DNA of 64,000 bases from Sphaerosporella brunnea (GCA_008704415.1 VXIS01000173.1:34539-98538), one strand, 5' to 3'. Counted from the stretch's first letter, positions 22,195-33,757 are shown. The notes: a model not told the origin generated them from the letters alone. A program made the numbers and translations.

Positions 22195-22795
22195 CTTCGG
22201 CCGCTTGCGGCCATGACATAAATAACAGGAAGAGACTATGCTACCCCTTCGGCGACGGCGGCTCCTCGAAAGGAAAGGACTAAGGAAAGCACACCAGAAG
22301 ATAAGCGCACCAAGGAAACCCGTCATAGACAGAGGTTCTCAAAACACGACGTCCTTGTCCGGCCAGGCCCAAACTTTGGTGGTGTCAAGGAAATCCATCA
22401 CCGCCTGCGTACACCTGTCATCTGCAGGTAAAGCGGAGGTGGCCGTAGCTGGCCACCGCTTCTGCCCCTTCTCTCTCGTAGCATCCAGTCCGGTGAAGGT
22501 ATGGACCGGTAGGGGCCTTGCACACTCGCAGTTGGTGGAAGCGAGACGCGAGGGCCTTGCGGGTCTTACTGGCGATGGGGTCACCCTTCTTCCTGCGTCT
22601 GCGGTACCCTTTGGGTTTGCAATGCGTGATCAGCCATGCCTCCTTGTCGTGTGCGTTGGCCTCGCTGACTCCAGGTCCGGGTGCGTCGTGTGGTAGGCGC
22701 TTCAGGGCGGCCGGTGCATCGGTGAAGAGGTGGACGCGTCCTGAACAGGCAGGCGTTTGGATGGTGGTCGAGCCGGCACTCAAGCGGGCCGTCGA
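22195..22795 (-). pseudogene. LINE relic: RNase H to 3' UTR
   Basis: Read on the minus strand: VHLFTDAPAALKRLPHDAPG (RNase H strand with the catalytic-Asp context), KEAWLITHCKPKGYRRRRKK, ASRFHQLRVCKAPTGPYLHR, and then a 3' UTR ending in the palindrome GGCCGCAAGCGGCC at about 22199-22212. The zinc knuckle is broken. The upstream side is fused at about 22795 to alkaline phosphatase sequence, so the LINE may have inserted into the phosphatase 3' end. Confidence 0.68.
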
Positions 22796-23265
22796 AATCG
22801 ACGGTGCGGCCACCGCACTCGTGATCGGCGGAGGAAATCAGGATAGCAGGGCTGCCGACTCCATGCGCATCGACGCGCTGCCGCATCGCCAGCATCGGTC
22901 GCCTCGTCGTACCTAGGATATCGTGAAGTGGTGGGTCTTTGGCGCGGCAGCTTCGCGAGCGCAAGGAAATCCTGCTTGCGGTCCAGCAGATCTCTAGGGC
23001 CCTTGATTGCCATCTCCTTCAGCCCGCGTCGCAGCTCACGTGCCCCCAGGTACGGCAACTTCGCTTTCTTGTCGAATGTCTTGCGGTCCGAAAAGACCGT
23101 GCAACCCTCCGGGGAGCGTGTCGCAGTAATCGTCATTGCGGCAGAACCCCGCGGTCGTGTTGGGCGTGAAGAGCCAGCGCCGCCGAGCGTTACGTCAACA
23201 GTGTGGTGGAGGGATTCGAGATGTGACGATCGATCAACCCCGTTTTCATTCCTGCGCACACGGTT
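22795..23265 (-). pseudogene. Alkaline phosphatase pseudogene, locus A (3' exons)
   Basis: On the minus strand: GMKTGLI remnant at about 23250, TVDVTLGGAGSS, CTVFSDRKTFDKKAKLPYLG, GLKEMAIKGPRDLLDRKQDF, then DILGT...AMRQRVDAHG and PAILISSADHECGGRTVDF. The last motif keeps the family's D-H-E metal site. Several frameshifts separate these blocks, and the VEGSRIDHAGH segment is deleted. It lies directly downstream, in the same orientation, of the exon array at 23266-25265. Confidence 0.72.
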
Positions 23266-25265
23266 TGGTTCCAAACGTTTGCCGATGCCACAAGTACCCT
23301 TCAGATGCACCGCCGCCTTGGGGACAGTTCCGCAGAGGACATAGTCGTCATCCTCGCCGATTGCCTTTTGCGCCCGCAGCTGGAGGCGGCCGTCGAAGCC
23401 GCAGAGTCCGTAATGTGGCTGTCGGTAGCCCTGGTGCGCGCATGGTTTGGTTCCAAACGTTTGCCGATGCCACAAGTCCCTTTCAGATGCACCGCCGCCT
23501 CGGGGCCAGTTCCGCAGAGGACCTAATCGCCGTCCACGCCGATTGCCTTTTTCACGCGTCAACACCCCCAGCTGCAGAGGGTGGTCGAAGCTTTCGGGGG
23601 TGCTTCGCAGGCTAGGAGTCGTTGAACCACATGGGCGAAATCGATCAGACGTTGATCACGCTCCTCCTGAGGCAAGCCTTCCGGGGGTGCTTGGGCACCA
23701 GTCTCAATGGCTGTCCAGAGATCGGAGGGAATCTGGAGGTGTGGAGTTCAAGAAAAAGCGTATTTAATGGATGAAATTGCGAACCTCGCAGATTGGAAAG
23801 AAGTGAACCGAGTTTTTCCTGGGCCCCTCAATCTTGCCCACGATCAGCCTCCAGCTTGCCAGTCACGGCGAAGACGTATCTTAGCTGCCGCTCCCCAGTG
23901 GAACCTAGCATGCACACTCGTCGGAAAATAGGCCGCCAAAGTGACGAAATGGAACGATGGAAAGTTCCCAACGACAATCGAGCGGGATATATGGCGGATC
24001 TCGTGCTGTATCGGTTCGGCAACGATTGTCCCGGTCACGCGCATAGTCCGTAACGTGGCCGTCGGTAGCCCTGGTGCGCACATGGTTTGGTTCGAAGCAT
24101 TTGCCAATGCCACGATTACCGTTCAGATGCGCCGCCGCCTCGGGGGCAGGCATAGTCGTCGTCCACGTCGATCGCCTTTTCCACGCGTCAACACCGGCAG
24201 CTGCACAGTCAGTAATGTAGCCCTGGTATGGTTCCAAACGATTGCAGATGCCACAAGTACCCTTCAGATGCACCACGTCCTCACCGATTGCCTTTTCCAC
24301 GCGTCAACACCCGCAGCTAGAGGCGGCCGCGGAAGCCGCAGTGTCCGTAACGTGGCTGTCGGTAGCCTTGGTGCGCGCATGGTTTGGTTCCAAACGTTTG
24401 CAGATGCCACAAGTACCTTTCAGATGCACCACGTCCTCGGGGACAGTTCTGCAGAGGACATAGTCGTCGTCCATGCCGATTGCGTCAAAGCCTGCAACTG
24501 CAGACGGTGGTCGAAGCCGCAGAGTCCATAACGTAGCTGTCGGTAGCCCTGGGATGGTTCCAAACGTTTGTAGATGCCACAAGTACCCTTCAGATGCACC
24601 GCCGCTTCGGGGACAGTTGCGCAGAGGACATAATCGTCATCCACACCGATTGCCTTAAAGCTCGTAGCTGTAGACGGTGGTCGAAGCCGCAGAGTCCGTA
24701 ACGTGGCTGTCGTTAGCCCTGGGGTGCACATGGTTTGGTTCCAAACGCCGCCTGGAGGACAGTTCCGCAGAGGACATAGTCGTCGTCCACGCCGATTGCC
24801 TTTTCCACGTCAACACCCGCAGCTGCAGGCGGTCGCCGAAGCTGCAGAGTCCGTCACGTAGCTTGGTATGGTTCCAAACGTTTGTAGATGCCACAAGTAA
24901 GTACCCTTCAGATGCACCACGTCCTCGCCGATTGCCTGTTCCACGTGAAACACCCGCAGCTGCAGGCAGTGGTCGAAGCTGCACAGTTCGTAACGTAGCT
25001 GTCGGTAGCCCTGGTGTGCACATGGTTTGGTGCCAAACGCCGCCTCGAGGTCAGTTGCGCAGGGGACGTAGTCGACGTCCACGCCGATTGCCTTTTGCAC
25101 GTCAACTCCCGCAGCTGCAGGCGGCGGTCGAAGCTGCACAGTTCGTAACGTAGCTGTTGGTAGCCCTGGTATGGTCCCAAACGTTTGCCGATGCCACAAG
25201 TACCCTCCAGACGCGCCGCCGCCTCGGGGACAGTTCCGCAGAGGATATAATCATCGTCCTCGCCG
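23266..25265 (-). repeat. Tandem array of the phosphatase active-site exon plus intron, array A (about 10 units)
   Basis: About ten copies of the anchor GGTTCCAAACGTTTGC(A/C)GATG occur between 23266 and 25175, spaced about 130-185 bp. A non-array insertion sits at about 23560-24030. Read on the minus strand, each unit holds an exon fragment (ATDSYVTDSAAS...CSCG, then AIGVDDDYVLCGTVPEAAVH and LKG) followed by GTACTTGTGGCATCTGCAAA...CCATGTGCGCA, which is the phosphatase intron with its GT donor. The last unit runs into the acceptor and next phosphatase exon at 23265. Units differ by indels and many are out of frame. Confidence 0.75.
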
Positions 25266-25389
25266 ATCGCTTGGGACGTGCCGCCGCGGATGTTGTGGGG
25301 AGTCGACGGCGGGGGGACTTGGAGGCATCGGGGAGAATGGCGAGGTGGAACACTTCGTCGCGCGGCAGCTGGGGTGGAGCCTTAAACCA

Positions 25390-25860
25390 GTTGGATCCGC
25401 CGGGGAAGCGAGTTTGTGCAATCACCGAGTACGGTTGCGAGGAGGAGGAGGAGCGGGGGAGCCGTAGGGGAATGAGGAGGAGGACGAGAAGAAGGAGGTG
25501 GTGGTGGTGGAGGAGAAGCGTGGCTCTTCTTCACCACCTGCCCGGAGGTTGGCTGACGCTGGAGAGTTGCTCGATCCGCCGGAATCAGACGCGGGAACGC
25601 AAGTTTGTGCAGCCGCCGAAGACGGTTGCGAGGAGGAGGAGGAGGAGGAGGAGGAGGAGGAGGAGGAGGAGGAGGAGGAGGAGGAGGAGGAGGAGGAGGA
25701 GGAGGAGTTGCTGGTGGAGGAGTTGCTGGTGGAGGAGGCAGAAGTGCTGGAGTAGCTTGGCTATTCAAGCCCGGGGACTCGCTGAGCTTGGACCTTGAGG
25801 TGATCCGCCGGAGTAAGCGAGTTTGCGCAACCATCAAAGACGGCTAGAAAGGTTGCAACG
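25390..25860 (+). repeat. (GGA)n-bearing module with long GAG microsatellite
   Basis: Three units of GATCCGCCGGA...AAGCGAGTTTGTGCA...GACGGTTGCGAGGAGGAGG. A pure (GAG)n run of about 75 bp lies at 25632-25706. This is the reverse complement of the 16290-16860 module. It follows the 5' flank of array A. The poly-Glu, poly-Gly and poly-Pro frames over it are not genes. Confidence 0.7.
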
Positions 25861-26236
25861 AGGAGGAGGAGGACGAGTAGAGACGCTTGGCTCCTCATCA
25901 CCACCAGTCCGACGGGTAGCTGTGGTTGCAAGAGGATCCGCCGGCACCAGACGCGGGTACGCGGGTCTGTGCAGCCGTCGAAGGCGGCTGGGAAGGTCGC
26001 GAGGATCGCAGCTCATGGAACAAGGCGAGGAGCGAGTGGGGGGAACCGCCACAAACGCCTTGCCAGCCCAGCCCCGACAGCCACCGCCGCAAACCGCATC
26101 GCGCGGTACAAATGCCGCGAGTGCTCCGCAGTGAACGCCACGCCCGTGGCTGAGGATCCCCAGCGTCGCGATGGCCAGGCCAGCACCAGCGGCAGATTGG
26201 CTTCCTGCGTACGTATGCCCCGTCCTCAAGGTTTCC
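25840..26236 (+). repeat. Duplicated segment, copy 1 (pair with 38436-38853)
   Basis: Nearly collinear with 38436-38853 from GGTTGCAACGAGGAGG through GGTTGCAAGAGGATC, CGCCACAAACGCCTTGCCAG, GATGGCCAGGCCAGCACCAG to CGTCCTCAAGGTTTC. The small differences include a short insertion in the other copy. It ends about 120 bp before the TATA box of the 26474 gene. Confidence 0.8.
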
Positions 26237-26357
26237 TGTCCGCGTCTGCTGGATTTCAATCTCCGCCGCCAGATAGCGCAAAGTTCTCCAAACTGTAACC
26301 TACCCGTCCGACCGACCGGCCACCTTTCCGTATCGCAGACTGCCCTCAGGTTTTGCC

Positions 26358-26364
26358 TATAAAA
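26358..26364 (+). promoter_or_regulatory. TATA box of the 26474 gene
   Basis: TATAAAA 110 bp before the ATG at 26474, followed by a pyrimidine-rich leader. Confidence 0.55.
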
Positions 26365-26473
26365 CCCCCCTCTCCCGCCCCCCTCGACTGCAGCCCCCAG
26401 CTTCCTCACGCAGCCGATTTCAGCTGCCCCCCTTCTCCTCACGCAGCTTCCCCTTCTTGCCCCCACTTCCGAG

Positions 26474-27004
26474 ATGGACCTCTCGCCCCCCAATCCTCCT
26501 CCTCCTCCTCCTCTTCCCTGCGTCCTCTGCGGGAGAGAACCCGACCATCCCGCCTTTCCCGACGCCCGGTTTGGCGGCGCAGCCAAAGCCGTCGGACCCG
26601 CACGCCGCGACTTTCGGAGCCCGCCCTCGGCCTCGCACCTCGCCCTGCCCGCGGCGCAGGGCCCGGGACAGCCGCGCAGCGAGGAGCTGGCGGCCACCCT
26701 GGCCGCCGCGGTCAAGCACCTGACGCGCGCGGTCGAGGCGCTCGTCAAGGAAATCGTCGGGCTGAGAGCGGAGCACAAGGCCGCGCACGACCGGCTGCGC
26801 AGCGCTACGAGCTTCACGCCGGTGTTGCCGCCGATCCCGGAGACGGAGACGCCGGCACCGCCGATCCCGGAGACGCCGGCACCGCCGAGGCGCCGAGAGG
26901 ATTCCGCCGAGTCTTGCACTTACCTCCCCTGCGCGTACCTGCTCGAGCCGCCCGAGATGTCCAGTTCGGCCAGCCGCAGACGGGCCTACAGGGACATGTG
27001 GTAG
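26474..27004 (+). CDS. Small Pro-rich/coiled-coil protein
   Basis: A single exon of 176 residues starts MDLSPPNPPPPPPLPCVLCG. The N-terminus is Pro-rich with one C-x2-C pair (residues 16-19). Residues about 70-110 (ELAATLAAAVKHLTRAVEAL and on to VGLRAEHKAAHDRL) form a strong amphipathic coiled coil. Next come two Pro/Glu repeats (PIPETETPAPP, PIPETPAPP), and the tail ends RRRAYRDMW. A TATA box upstream and AATAAA at 27197 frame it as a transcription unit. No family is recognised; an oligomerising nuclear or regulatory protein would fit but is speculation. Its distal upstream region is duplicated at 38.4 kb without the gene. Confidence 0.6.
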   Translation: MDLSPPNPPPPPPLPCVLCGREPDHPAFPDARFGGAAKAVGPARRDFRSPPSASHLALPAAQGPGQPRSEELAATLAAAVKHLTRAVEALVKEIVGLRAEHKAAHDRLRSATSFTPVLPPIPETETPAPPIPETPAPPRRREDSAESCTYLPCAYLLEPPEMSSSASRRRAYRDMW

Positions 27005-27196
27005 GAGAGCTTGCAGAAGATGGAAAGGAGGATGCGGAAAGCGCGGGGGAGAAGATGGTGGCGGTTCGAAGGTTCCTTTCGTTTGTCTCTATTGTTTGTG
27101 CTCCAGGCGGAGGAGGAGCGGTGCCCCGTCACCGTCTTCCCCCTCCTGGGCCTCCACTATTGTCACTTAATGCCTGGCAGCTTACGTTTTGCGCTG

Positions 27197-27202
27197 AATA
27201 AA
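27197..27202 (+). terminator. Poly(A) signal of the 26474 gene
   Basis: AATAAA about 195 bp after the stop at 27004, followed by A-rich sequence. Confidence 0.45.
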
Positions 27203-27433
27203 CTTGATTACAAAAACCAAAAATGCTAACCACACCACCTTAACCTTCCTTCACAACGGGGAAGCAACATGCCGAGTGAAACCCCCCGTTCGGAGTCCAC
27301 CAGCCATTGGCATCGTAGACTCCAACTTGCCGCCACTCGTCACTCTATATATCCAGCGCGCCCTCAGGAGAAACACCAGCACAGCCAAAGACCCAAGCAA
27401 GAAGACTAAGGAAGACAGCAAAAAGCAAGCATA

Positions 27434-28051
27434 TCAACAGCTCGTCGCCAGCTCCTTGAACACATCCTCCACCACCCGGCCCAACCTGCTGACGATCTCC
27501 TCCACATCGCGCTTCTGAACGATGTACGGCGGCGCCAGCCAGATCTGATCGCCCCGCCAACCATCCGCCGCGCCGGTGGCCGGGAAAATACTGATATCGT
27601 AGCCCTTCTTCAAGCCTCGACTGTGCAGCCGCTTCGCCACCTGCAGCTCCGGATCGAGCGGCTCCTTGGTCGCCTTGTCCGCCACGAACTCGATGCCCCA
27701 GAACAACCCGCGGCCGCGGATGTCGCCGACGTTCGGATGCCCGCCGAGCCGCTCCTTCAGCAGCGCTTCCATGTGCTTCCCCATGCGGCGCACATTCCCC
27801 AGCAGCTTCTCCTCGCGGATGATGCGCTGCACCTCCAGCGCCGCGGCGCACGACAGCGCGTGCGTCTGGTACGTCTGCCCGTGCGCGAAGTACCCGGACC
27901 CCTTTTTCAGCGCGGACACGACGCGGTCGTTGACCAGCAGCGCCGAGATCACGCCGTAGCCGCTCGCGAGCCCCTTGCCGACCGCCTGGATGTCGGGCAC
28001 GACGCCTTCCTGCTCCCACGCGTGCATGGTGCCCGTGCGGCCCATGCCGCA

Positions 28052-28091
<40 letters not shown>

Positions 28092-28945
28092 CAGACGGCC
28101 TTCACGGCTTCGAAGTAGCCCGGAACCGCGGTCACGCAGCCGAGAGCCTGGCCTCGAAGTCTCAACAACACGGAACTATATTCCCCCCGGGAGATAGGAA
28201 AATGCTTACTGTTCCCACCAGCGGCTCCGCGATGAACCCGCACACCGTCTCCGGCCCCAGCCGTCGGAACTCGGCCTCCAGCTCGGCCGCGAGCCGCGCC
28301 ACGTACGCCGCCGTGCTCTCGCCCGCCAGCAACCCGCGGTACGCGTTGCAGGCGGAAACGCGCGTCACGTTGGTCGGGAGCAGTGGCTCGAAGAGCTGTT
28401 TCCGCACCTTGAAGTCTCCCACCGCCAACGCGCCCAGCGTGCACCCGTGCCACGATCCTTCGCGAGCGATAAAGTGCGACCTTGTAGGTTGCGGCGGCGA
28501 CAACTCCAGGAAGTACTGTCTCGCGAGCTTCATGGCCGCTTCGACAGCTTCGGAGCCTGTTGTAGGAACCACCCCCCCGTTATCAGCATCATTAATCCTC
28601 CCCCCACCCCGACAGGGAACAAAAAAACATACCCGACCCAACCAGCACCGCCCTCGCCATCTTCCCCTCCGTCGACTCCACCAAAAAGTCGGCCAACCGC
28701 TCCGCCACGGTGGTCTTGTAGAAGCCAGGATGGACGTAAGCGATTTCGTCGAGCTGCGCCGCGATCGCGGCTTTGACGCGCGCGTTCCCGTGGCCGATGG
28801 CGGTGACCCCGGCGCCGCTGGTGGCGTCGAGGATCTGCTGCCCGCTCTCGAGGGCGAGGTACAGGCCATGGCCGGACTTGACGGTGAGGGCGGTGGAGAC
28901 GTCCGCGTGCTTGTACAGCAGGGCGCTTTCTGTCGGCGCCGGCAT
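27434..28945 (-). CDS. Class III PLP-dependent aminotransferase
   Basis: Exons 28945-28633, 28556-28210 and 28147-27434 give 457 residues, the usual size. The introns are 76 bp (28632-28557) and 62 bp (28209-28148), both GT-AG and frame-keeping. Visible landmarks: VGSGSEAVEAAMKLARQYF across the first junction (cofactor phosphate site), REGSWHGCTLGALAVGD, AEPLVG|TALGC across the second junction, LLIFDEVICGMGRTG with the PLP-pyridine Asp (D249), and AVGKGLASGYG with the Schiff-base Lys (K278), then a C-terminal RGRGLFWGIEFVAD. The family moves amino groups from omega-amino or diamino donors to an oxo acid; the donor cannot be told from sequence. There is no targeting peptide, so it is probably cytosolic. 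The start ATG at 28945 follows an intergenic spacer shared with no divergent gene. All key residues are present, so it is probably functional. Confidence 0.92.
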
Positions 28946-30239
28946 TTCTGGAGAGAGGCGGGCGGGCGAGATTGTGGAAAGTCAACACATTCCGCGGGTT
29001 GGCGTCGCCTTTTTGTAACCTACTTCGTCGCTCGCTTCGAAAACGGGATACCGCGACCCAAGCAGGTCCTCGAATGCTGCCCATGGCGGATTGCCAGGTA
29101 CGTGTGCCCTCATGTGTTTTTTTTCAGCTGCAACGAGAACTCGCTCCGTGTCTAGCGCATGGCGAACGGAACTGGAAATATCTCACAAGACTAGGCACGT
29201 GCAGTAGCTGTTTGGGATGCGCGATATTCCGACGTAGGCATGCGGGGTACTCCTCGACTCGAGTGTTATTGGCCCCCTTCCCCCCCACGCTGACGGGCCA
29301 AGATCCTGACAAGTTGAACCTGAGAAATGGCCCCAAAACGGCCACGCGCGGGAAATTGTCATGACGGCTCTTTGACCGAACCAATCGTCGAAAAGAGTGG
29401 ACTGGATTGGATAGGATACACAAAACGAAGCTCCCTTCCACGGAAATTATGGCCAACCGCGATGATCGTCGTGCCATGTTTCCTTCCGGTCGTACGAAAG
29501 TGGGGCCAGTGGGGGGGGGGGGGACAGTCAAACTCTGCGCACACCCACGTCGCGTATCTGGCAGTTATGGTCTGAAGGCAGCTGAACTTGGTGGGGCGGG
29601 CGTCAGCAATTCCTGCATCTGTATCTAGATGCGTCGACGCCATGCGGCTGGGCATCTGCAAAGCTTTTTCTTGCCACCCAGGCTCGCAGGGATTCCGATG
29701 CAGTCATCATGTCTTACAGGAAGCTGCTCGCCAATCACCGATCTCTGCGCTCCACTCATATTGCGCGGCGCGGCCCGGGAGATCACCCTACTGGCCGGCC
29801 GTGGAGTCTCTGCGCGAGAGGGATTTACGGTCGGTTGCTCTTTCAGCTGAACCTGTCTGTTTCAAAAAAAAATGAACTGCTCAGCGCAAACCCGCCTGAA
29901 GTGAAACGCGCTGGACTGCCGGATAAAGCGGCGGCGGCGTCGGTGAATGCTCCATTGCGGTCCTGAGCTGCGGAGACATGCGACTTCATGCATCCAGTAC
30001 TCGGAAGCGACGATTGGAAAACTAAGGGTTGATGCATGTTGTAGAATGGTAGTACGGAGTGACGGATCTGTTTCGCGATGTTTTTTTTTTTTTTTTTTCG
30101 CACTTTTTGCAACCGGAGTTAGGATGTTCGCGCGACGTCCCCTCGCACACCGGAAACTTGATCCTCGCGATACGACGCCTTACCAAAATGCCCACCACAT
30201 CGCGATACGTTCCGGATAGATGCAATGCGGAGGATGGAA
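28946..30239. other. Intergenic region, no gene seen
   Basis: Holds a 12-G run (29512-29523) and a T run (30079-30099) but no domain-bearing open frame. The promoter of the aminotransferase must lie in its first few hundred bases. Confidence 0.45.
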
Positions 30240-30920
30240 GAATTTTTTTTGTTTCCGCAAGAGAGAAACCACAGAGCGAAACCATCGAAACCTCACAAAA
30301 AAAAAAAAAGGTGAAGCACCTCCCAAGAACTACCGGCAAAAACTCGCCAGTCCGAACTCCCCTCATACAACATGATCAAAACAAAACCGCCTGCCTGTTC
30401 GCTCAGCCAGCTTCGATGCTCGCCCCCCCAAATCAACCGAGCATGCAGCTCTCCGAAGCCACATTCTGGAGTCATCCGACCATGGGTACTCCTAAATGGC
30501 GCGCCAGCAACAACGCATCGCCGGGCGGGGGGGAGGAGGACTTCAAGTCTCCGCATTTGCCATCACCACACTAAGCCACATCTTCATGAACGTAGTAGCA
30601 CGTTCAGCATCCATACAGGCAAGGGCGGGAGCGCTGAGAGCAAAAAGCACTACTGCATTGTAGAGCGCTTCTGCTTTGGGTGCTTGATGCTTTTTTTTGC
30701 TCTGATTTCCGACGCGGGGACGACGATCTCCGCCCATCTCCACCAACCGGGGCCGTGCGACGACGAGGTTTATGTGCCTGCACTACCGCATAAACGCGCA
30801 GGCAAGAGACTCGACGGCGCGAAAAGAGTAGCAACGTGCACCGGGAGCCGAGTGAAATTTGACTGCCGGAGCGTCACGGTCGCGCGTGTTGAGAGCTCGG
30901 CTGCCGGTTGACTTGCATAC
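30240..30920 (-). repeat. About 1-kb dispersed repeat, copy 2
   Basis: The reverse complement of parts of 21046-22040. The unique middle (30560-30780) replaces the corresponding part of copy 1. The A run at 30299-30310 corresponds to the T/A-rich tract at the other copy's edge. Confidence 0.65.
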
Positions 30921-31677
30921 CACTGCATAGAATCTGCTAATCAGGCACCACCTCACGCCTTTTCCTACGACTCTTTTCGCGCCTCCGAGTCTCTTGCTTG
31001 CGAGTTTATTCGGTAAGCGACTTCATACATCCAGTACTCGGAAGCGATAATCGGAAAGCTGCAGGGCCCTGAATCGGCGGGGCGAGGCCTGGAGGTTAGT
31101 ACAGAGCGAGAGCGCATAAAAAGCCAAGACGTCATGTCGACGTCGGTGAAGGCGGAATTCCAAAAGAGGAGTATGCCCGTCTGGGAGTACCGTTCTGATG
31201 CCGTAAGTGCAACCTGCAGGTTTCGATGCATTCGGTTTTGTCTGCATGCGCATAGCGAAACTTCCCCCACCTTCTGCAACTCCGGTTTTTGCGCGGTTTC
31301 CAATCGTTCGGAACTGATCCCAATCCGGGCGCACCCCCGAGAGCTCGCCCATCACGTCGTCAATCACCCAAACGACTGTGCACACACCAAGGCCCGCCCC
31401 CGGAGCGATCTCTCCGTACCCCCCACTCGAGCCATCGAGACCGCGCGGGTCGGTACTTAAACGAACATTGGACTGCGTCGTTGATCCACTGTCGATTGGT
31501 CTATTCCATCGCAAGGCTCCCTGTGGCACCCTCCCCGTCTATATCATCGCGGCAACGAAGCTGGCCTGGCCTTCCCCCTCCGACAGTTTAGGCCTCAGAG
31601 AAGGTGAGGTTACCCCTCCGCCGAGTCTCAACCCCCCACAAGCTAACGGCACCAGTACCCCACTCGAAACATTCGCC
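30921..31677. other. Upstream region of the GMC gene
   Basis: A short block at 30930-30998 (CCTCACGCCTTTTCCTACGA) repeats 21165-21215. No gene is seen. The GMC promoter should be here; no clear TATA box was found. Confidence 0.4.
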
Positions 31678-33397
31678 ATGGAGAAATTCCTTGCCTACGA
31701 TGCCGACTACGTGCGCAAGCTCTGCCAAATCGGCGTCTACGACTACGTGATCGTGGGCAGCGGCTTCGGCGGCGGCATACTCGCGGACCAGCTCGTCAAG
31801 CAGAAGAAAAAGGTGCTGCTGATCGAGCGTGGCGGCGCGACCTTCACCACGCATCTCTGCAACACCGCGCGGCCCGACTTCGCGCGCGGCACGAACAACT
31901 CGGTCGAGGGCAACGAAACCGTGTACAACACCATCAAGGAGCGGGTGCAGACGGCCGAGGGCTCGGACCCGTACGTCGGCGGCCCGGTGTACTGCCTTGG
32001 TGGCCGGTCCAGCGTGTGGGGACTGTGGATCCCCCGCGTCAACAAGGCCTCGCTCGACCAGTACTTCCCCGCTGATGTATCGCACGAGCTCCAAACCTAC
32101 GCGTATTCCCGGGCCTTCGACCTCCTGACCAACTACTCCCAGTCGGAGGTTTACCCGATCGGTGACATACACCTGAACATCAAGGACCTGGACGAGGCGA
32201 AGAAGAACCTCACGGCGCTCCTGCAGCCTATCATCGCTCCAGACGAAGAGGTCGAAATCGGACCGATCGCCACGGAACTCAATTCCCCGGCTGTGTACCG
32301 CTTCCCGATGGGTGGATACAGCACCGTCACCCCGCTGCTCAATAGGATCTATGCGAGAGATCAGTATCTGACGGTGCTGATGGACACCGAGGTCATTCAG
32401 TTCGACTACGATCAGCCAGATGCGGAGGGGGAGAGGTATGTACGCCCGTTTGGGCACAGGTTTACGACCACACAGCTGACGCGCTGTATACAGGCAAGTC
32501 AAGGGCTTGACCGTCCGCACCAAGGGCAGCGGGCAGGTGCACTGGTTGAACACCGCGAAAGCCACAGTGATTCTTTCCGCCGGCACCATCGGCACGCCAA
32601 CGATTGCCCTCAACAGCGGACTGCAATTCATCAACCCCCTGGTCGGCAAAGGCCTGATGGACCACGAGATCTACTACGTCCGAATCGACATCGAGCGAAC
32701 CGACGACGACCCCACCGAACCGCTGAACCTGCAATGCGTGGTCAAGCTCGGCACGGAGCTCGCGCTGCTGACGGTGACCATCAACGCCAACTTCTTCCTG
32801 GCGGGCAGCAGCACCATCCAAACCAGCCAATACTGGTCGGCGGACGGCCACCTCCTCAACCCCGACCACAAGGCGCTCGCGGAGAAAAAATTCGACACCA
32901 TCGCCATCCTCGTGCAGTTCGGCGCCGAGCTGGACGACAACAACGAAGTGCTGGGCCTGCCCACGCCGGACCCTGTGATCCGCGTGCGCCGCCCGATCTC
33001 GCACAACGGCCTGCTGCAGAAGGAGATGCAGGCGGTCGCCACCGATATCCGCAACGGCATCGTGAAGGACATCATCCACCCGGGCTTCGATTTCGGCGAG
33101 AAGGGAGCCGGCGCCCCGGCAGCCCGGTGGCATCCGTTCGCCGAGGACGTGCCGTCGTTCACGTTGCTAGGCTTTGGCGTGTTCTCTCACGAGACTGGGA
33201 CGATGCGCATGAAGGGTCCTGACAACAAGCCCGGCGTTGTCGATACCAATCTTAAGGTCGACGGGTTCAAGGACCTGTACGTGTGCGACTTGTCGGTGCT
33301 GCCATACAGTCCCCCCGCAAACCCGACGTTGACGTTGACGGCGCTGACGTTGCGGTTGGCGGAGAACCTGTTGGGGGAAAATGTGGAAGTTCGCTGA
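31678..33397 (+). CDS. GMC-family FAD oxidoreductase (pyranose-oxidase-like)
   Basis: Exons 31678-32435 and 32494-33397 give 553 residues. The 58-bp intron (GTATGT...TACAG) restores frame across an Arg codon. The N-terminal Rossmann fold reads YDYVIVGSGFGGGILA (about 21-36) with the ribose-binding Glu in VLLIERGG (E50). Next are VYCLGGRSSVWGLWIPRV and the C-terminal GMC block FGVFSHETGTMRMKG...SPPANPTLTLTAL, placing the catalytic pair at H485 and N529. The family oxidises sugars or alcohols and passes electrons to O2 or quinones. The length and C-terminal layout resemble pyranose 2-oxidases, but the place of their FAD-linking His motif is occupied by GRSSVWG, so FAD is probably non-covalent. 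There is no signal peptide, so it is intracellular. The ATG context (GCCATGG) is strong. The substrate is unknown. Confidence 0.9.
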
Positions 33398-33757
33398 GCT
33401 GGTATTTTCCAGCTTGACACACCGTGGGGGTATGGGATGGTCGGCTTTTGTACCAGTCGGGGTTTCTATGTTTTTTCATACATTCATTCATTCAGTCTCT
33501 GTGCTTCGTTTTTCAAGAATGTACGTACCTCTGCAATGAAGGATGGGCGAAACTTGAAGTCCTCCCCTTTCTTTGAACTACACAATGAGAAAAAGGAAAA
33601 GGTAAAGCAAGAACTTGATGTACACACCCAAGCAGGTAAACGAGTCGGATGCGTGGATTGCAAGCAACCACATTCCTTACCTTGGCCTTACCGTTTACTT
33701 GATTGACGGGTTACGATGGCAAATACAGAACCAACTACTTGTGTTTCGACAATTACG
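33398..33757. other. 3' flank of the GMC gene
   Basis: No gene or repeat is supported; it likely holds the GMC 3' UTR. Confidence 0.4.

Noticed and set aside
25500..25847. Open frames encoding poly-Glu, poly-Gly, poly-Arg and poly-Pro
   Set aside because: They are six-frame readings of the (GAG)n microsatellite with no start context or conserved flank.
27623..29155. 510-codon plus-strand ORF opposite the aminotransferase
   Set aside because: It is the antisense shadow of a well-supported gene with all catalytic residues; it lacks any recognised domain.
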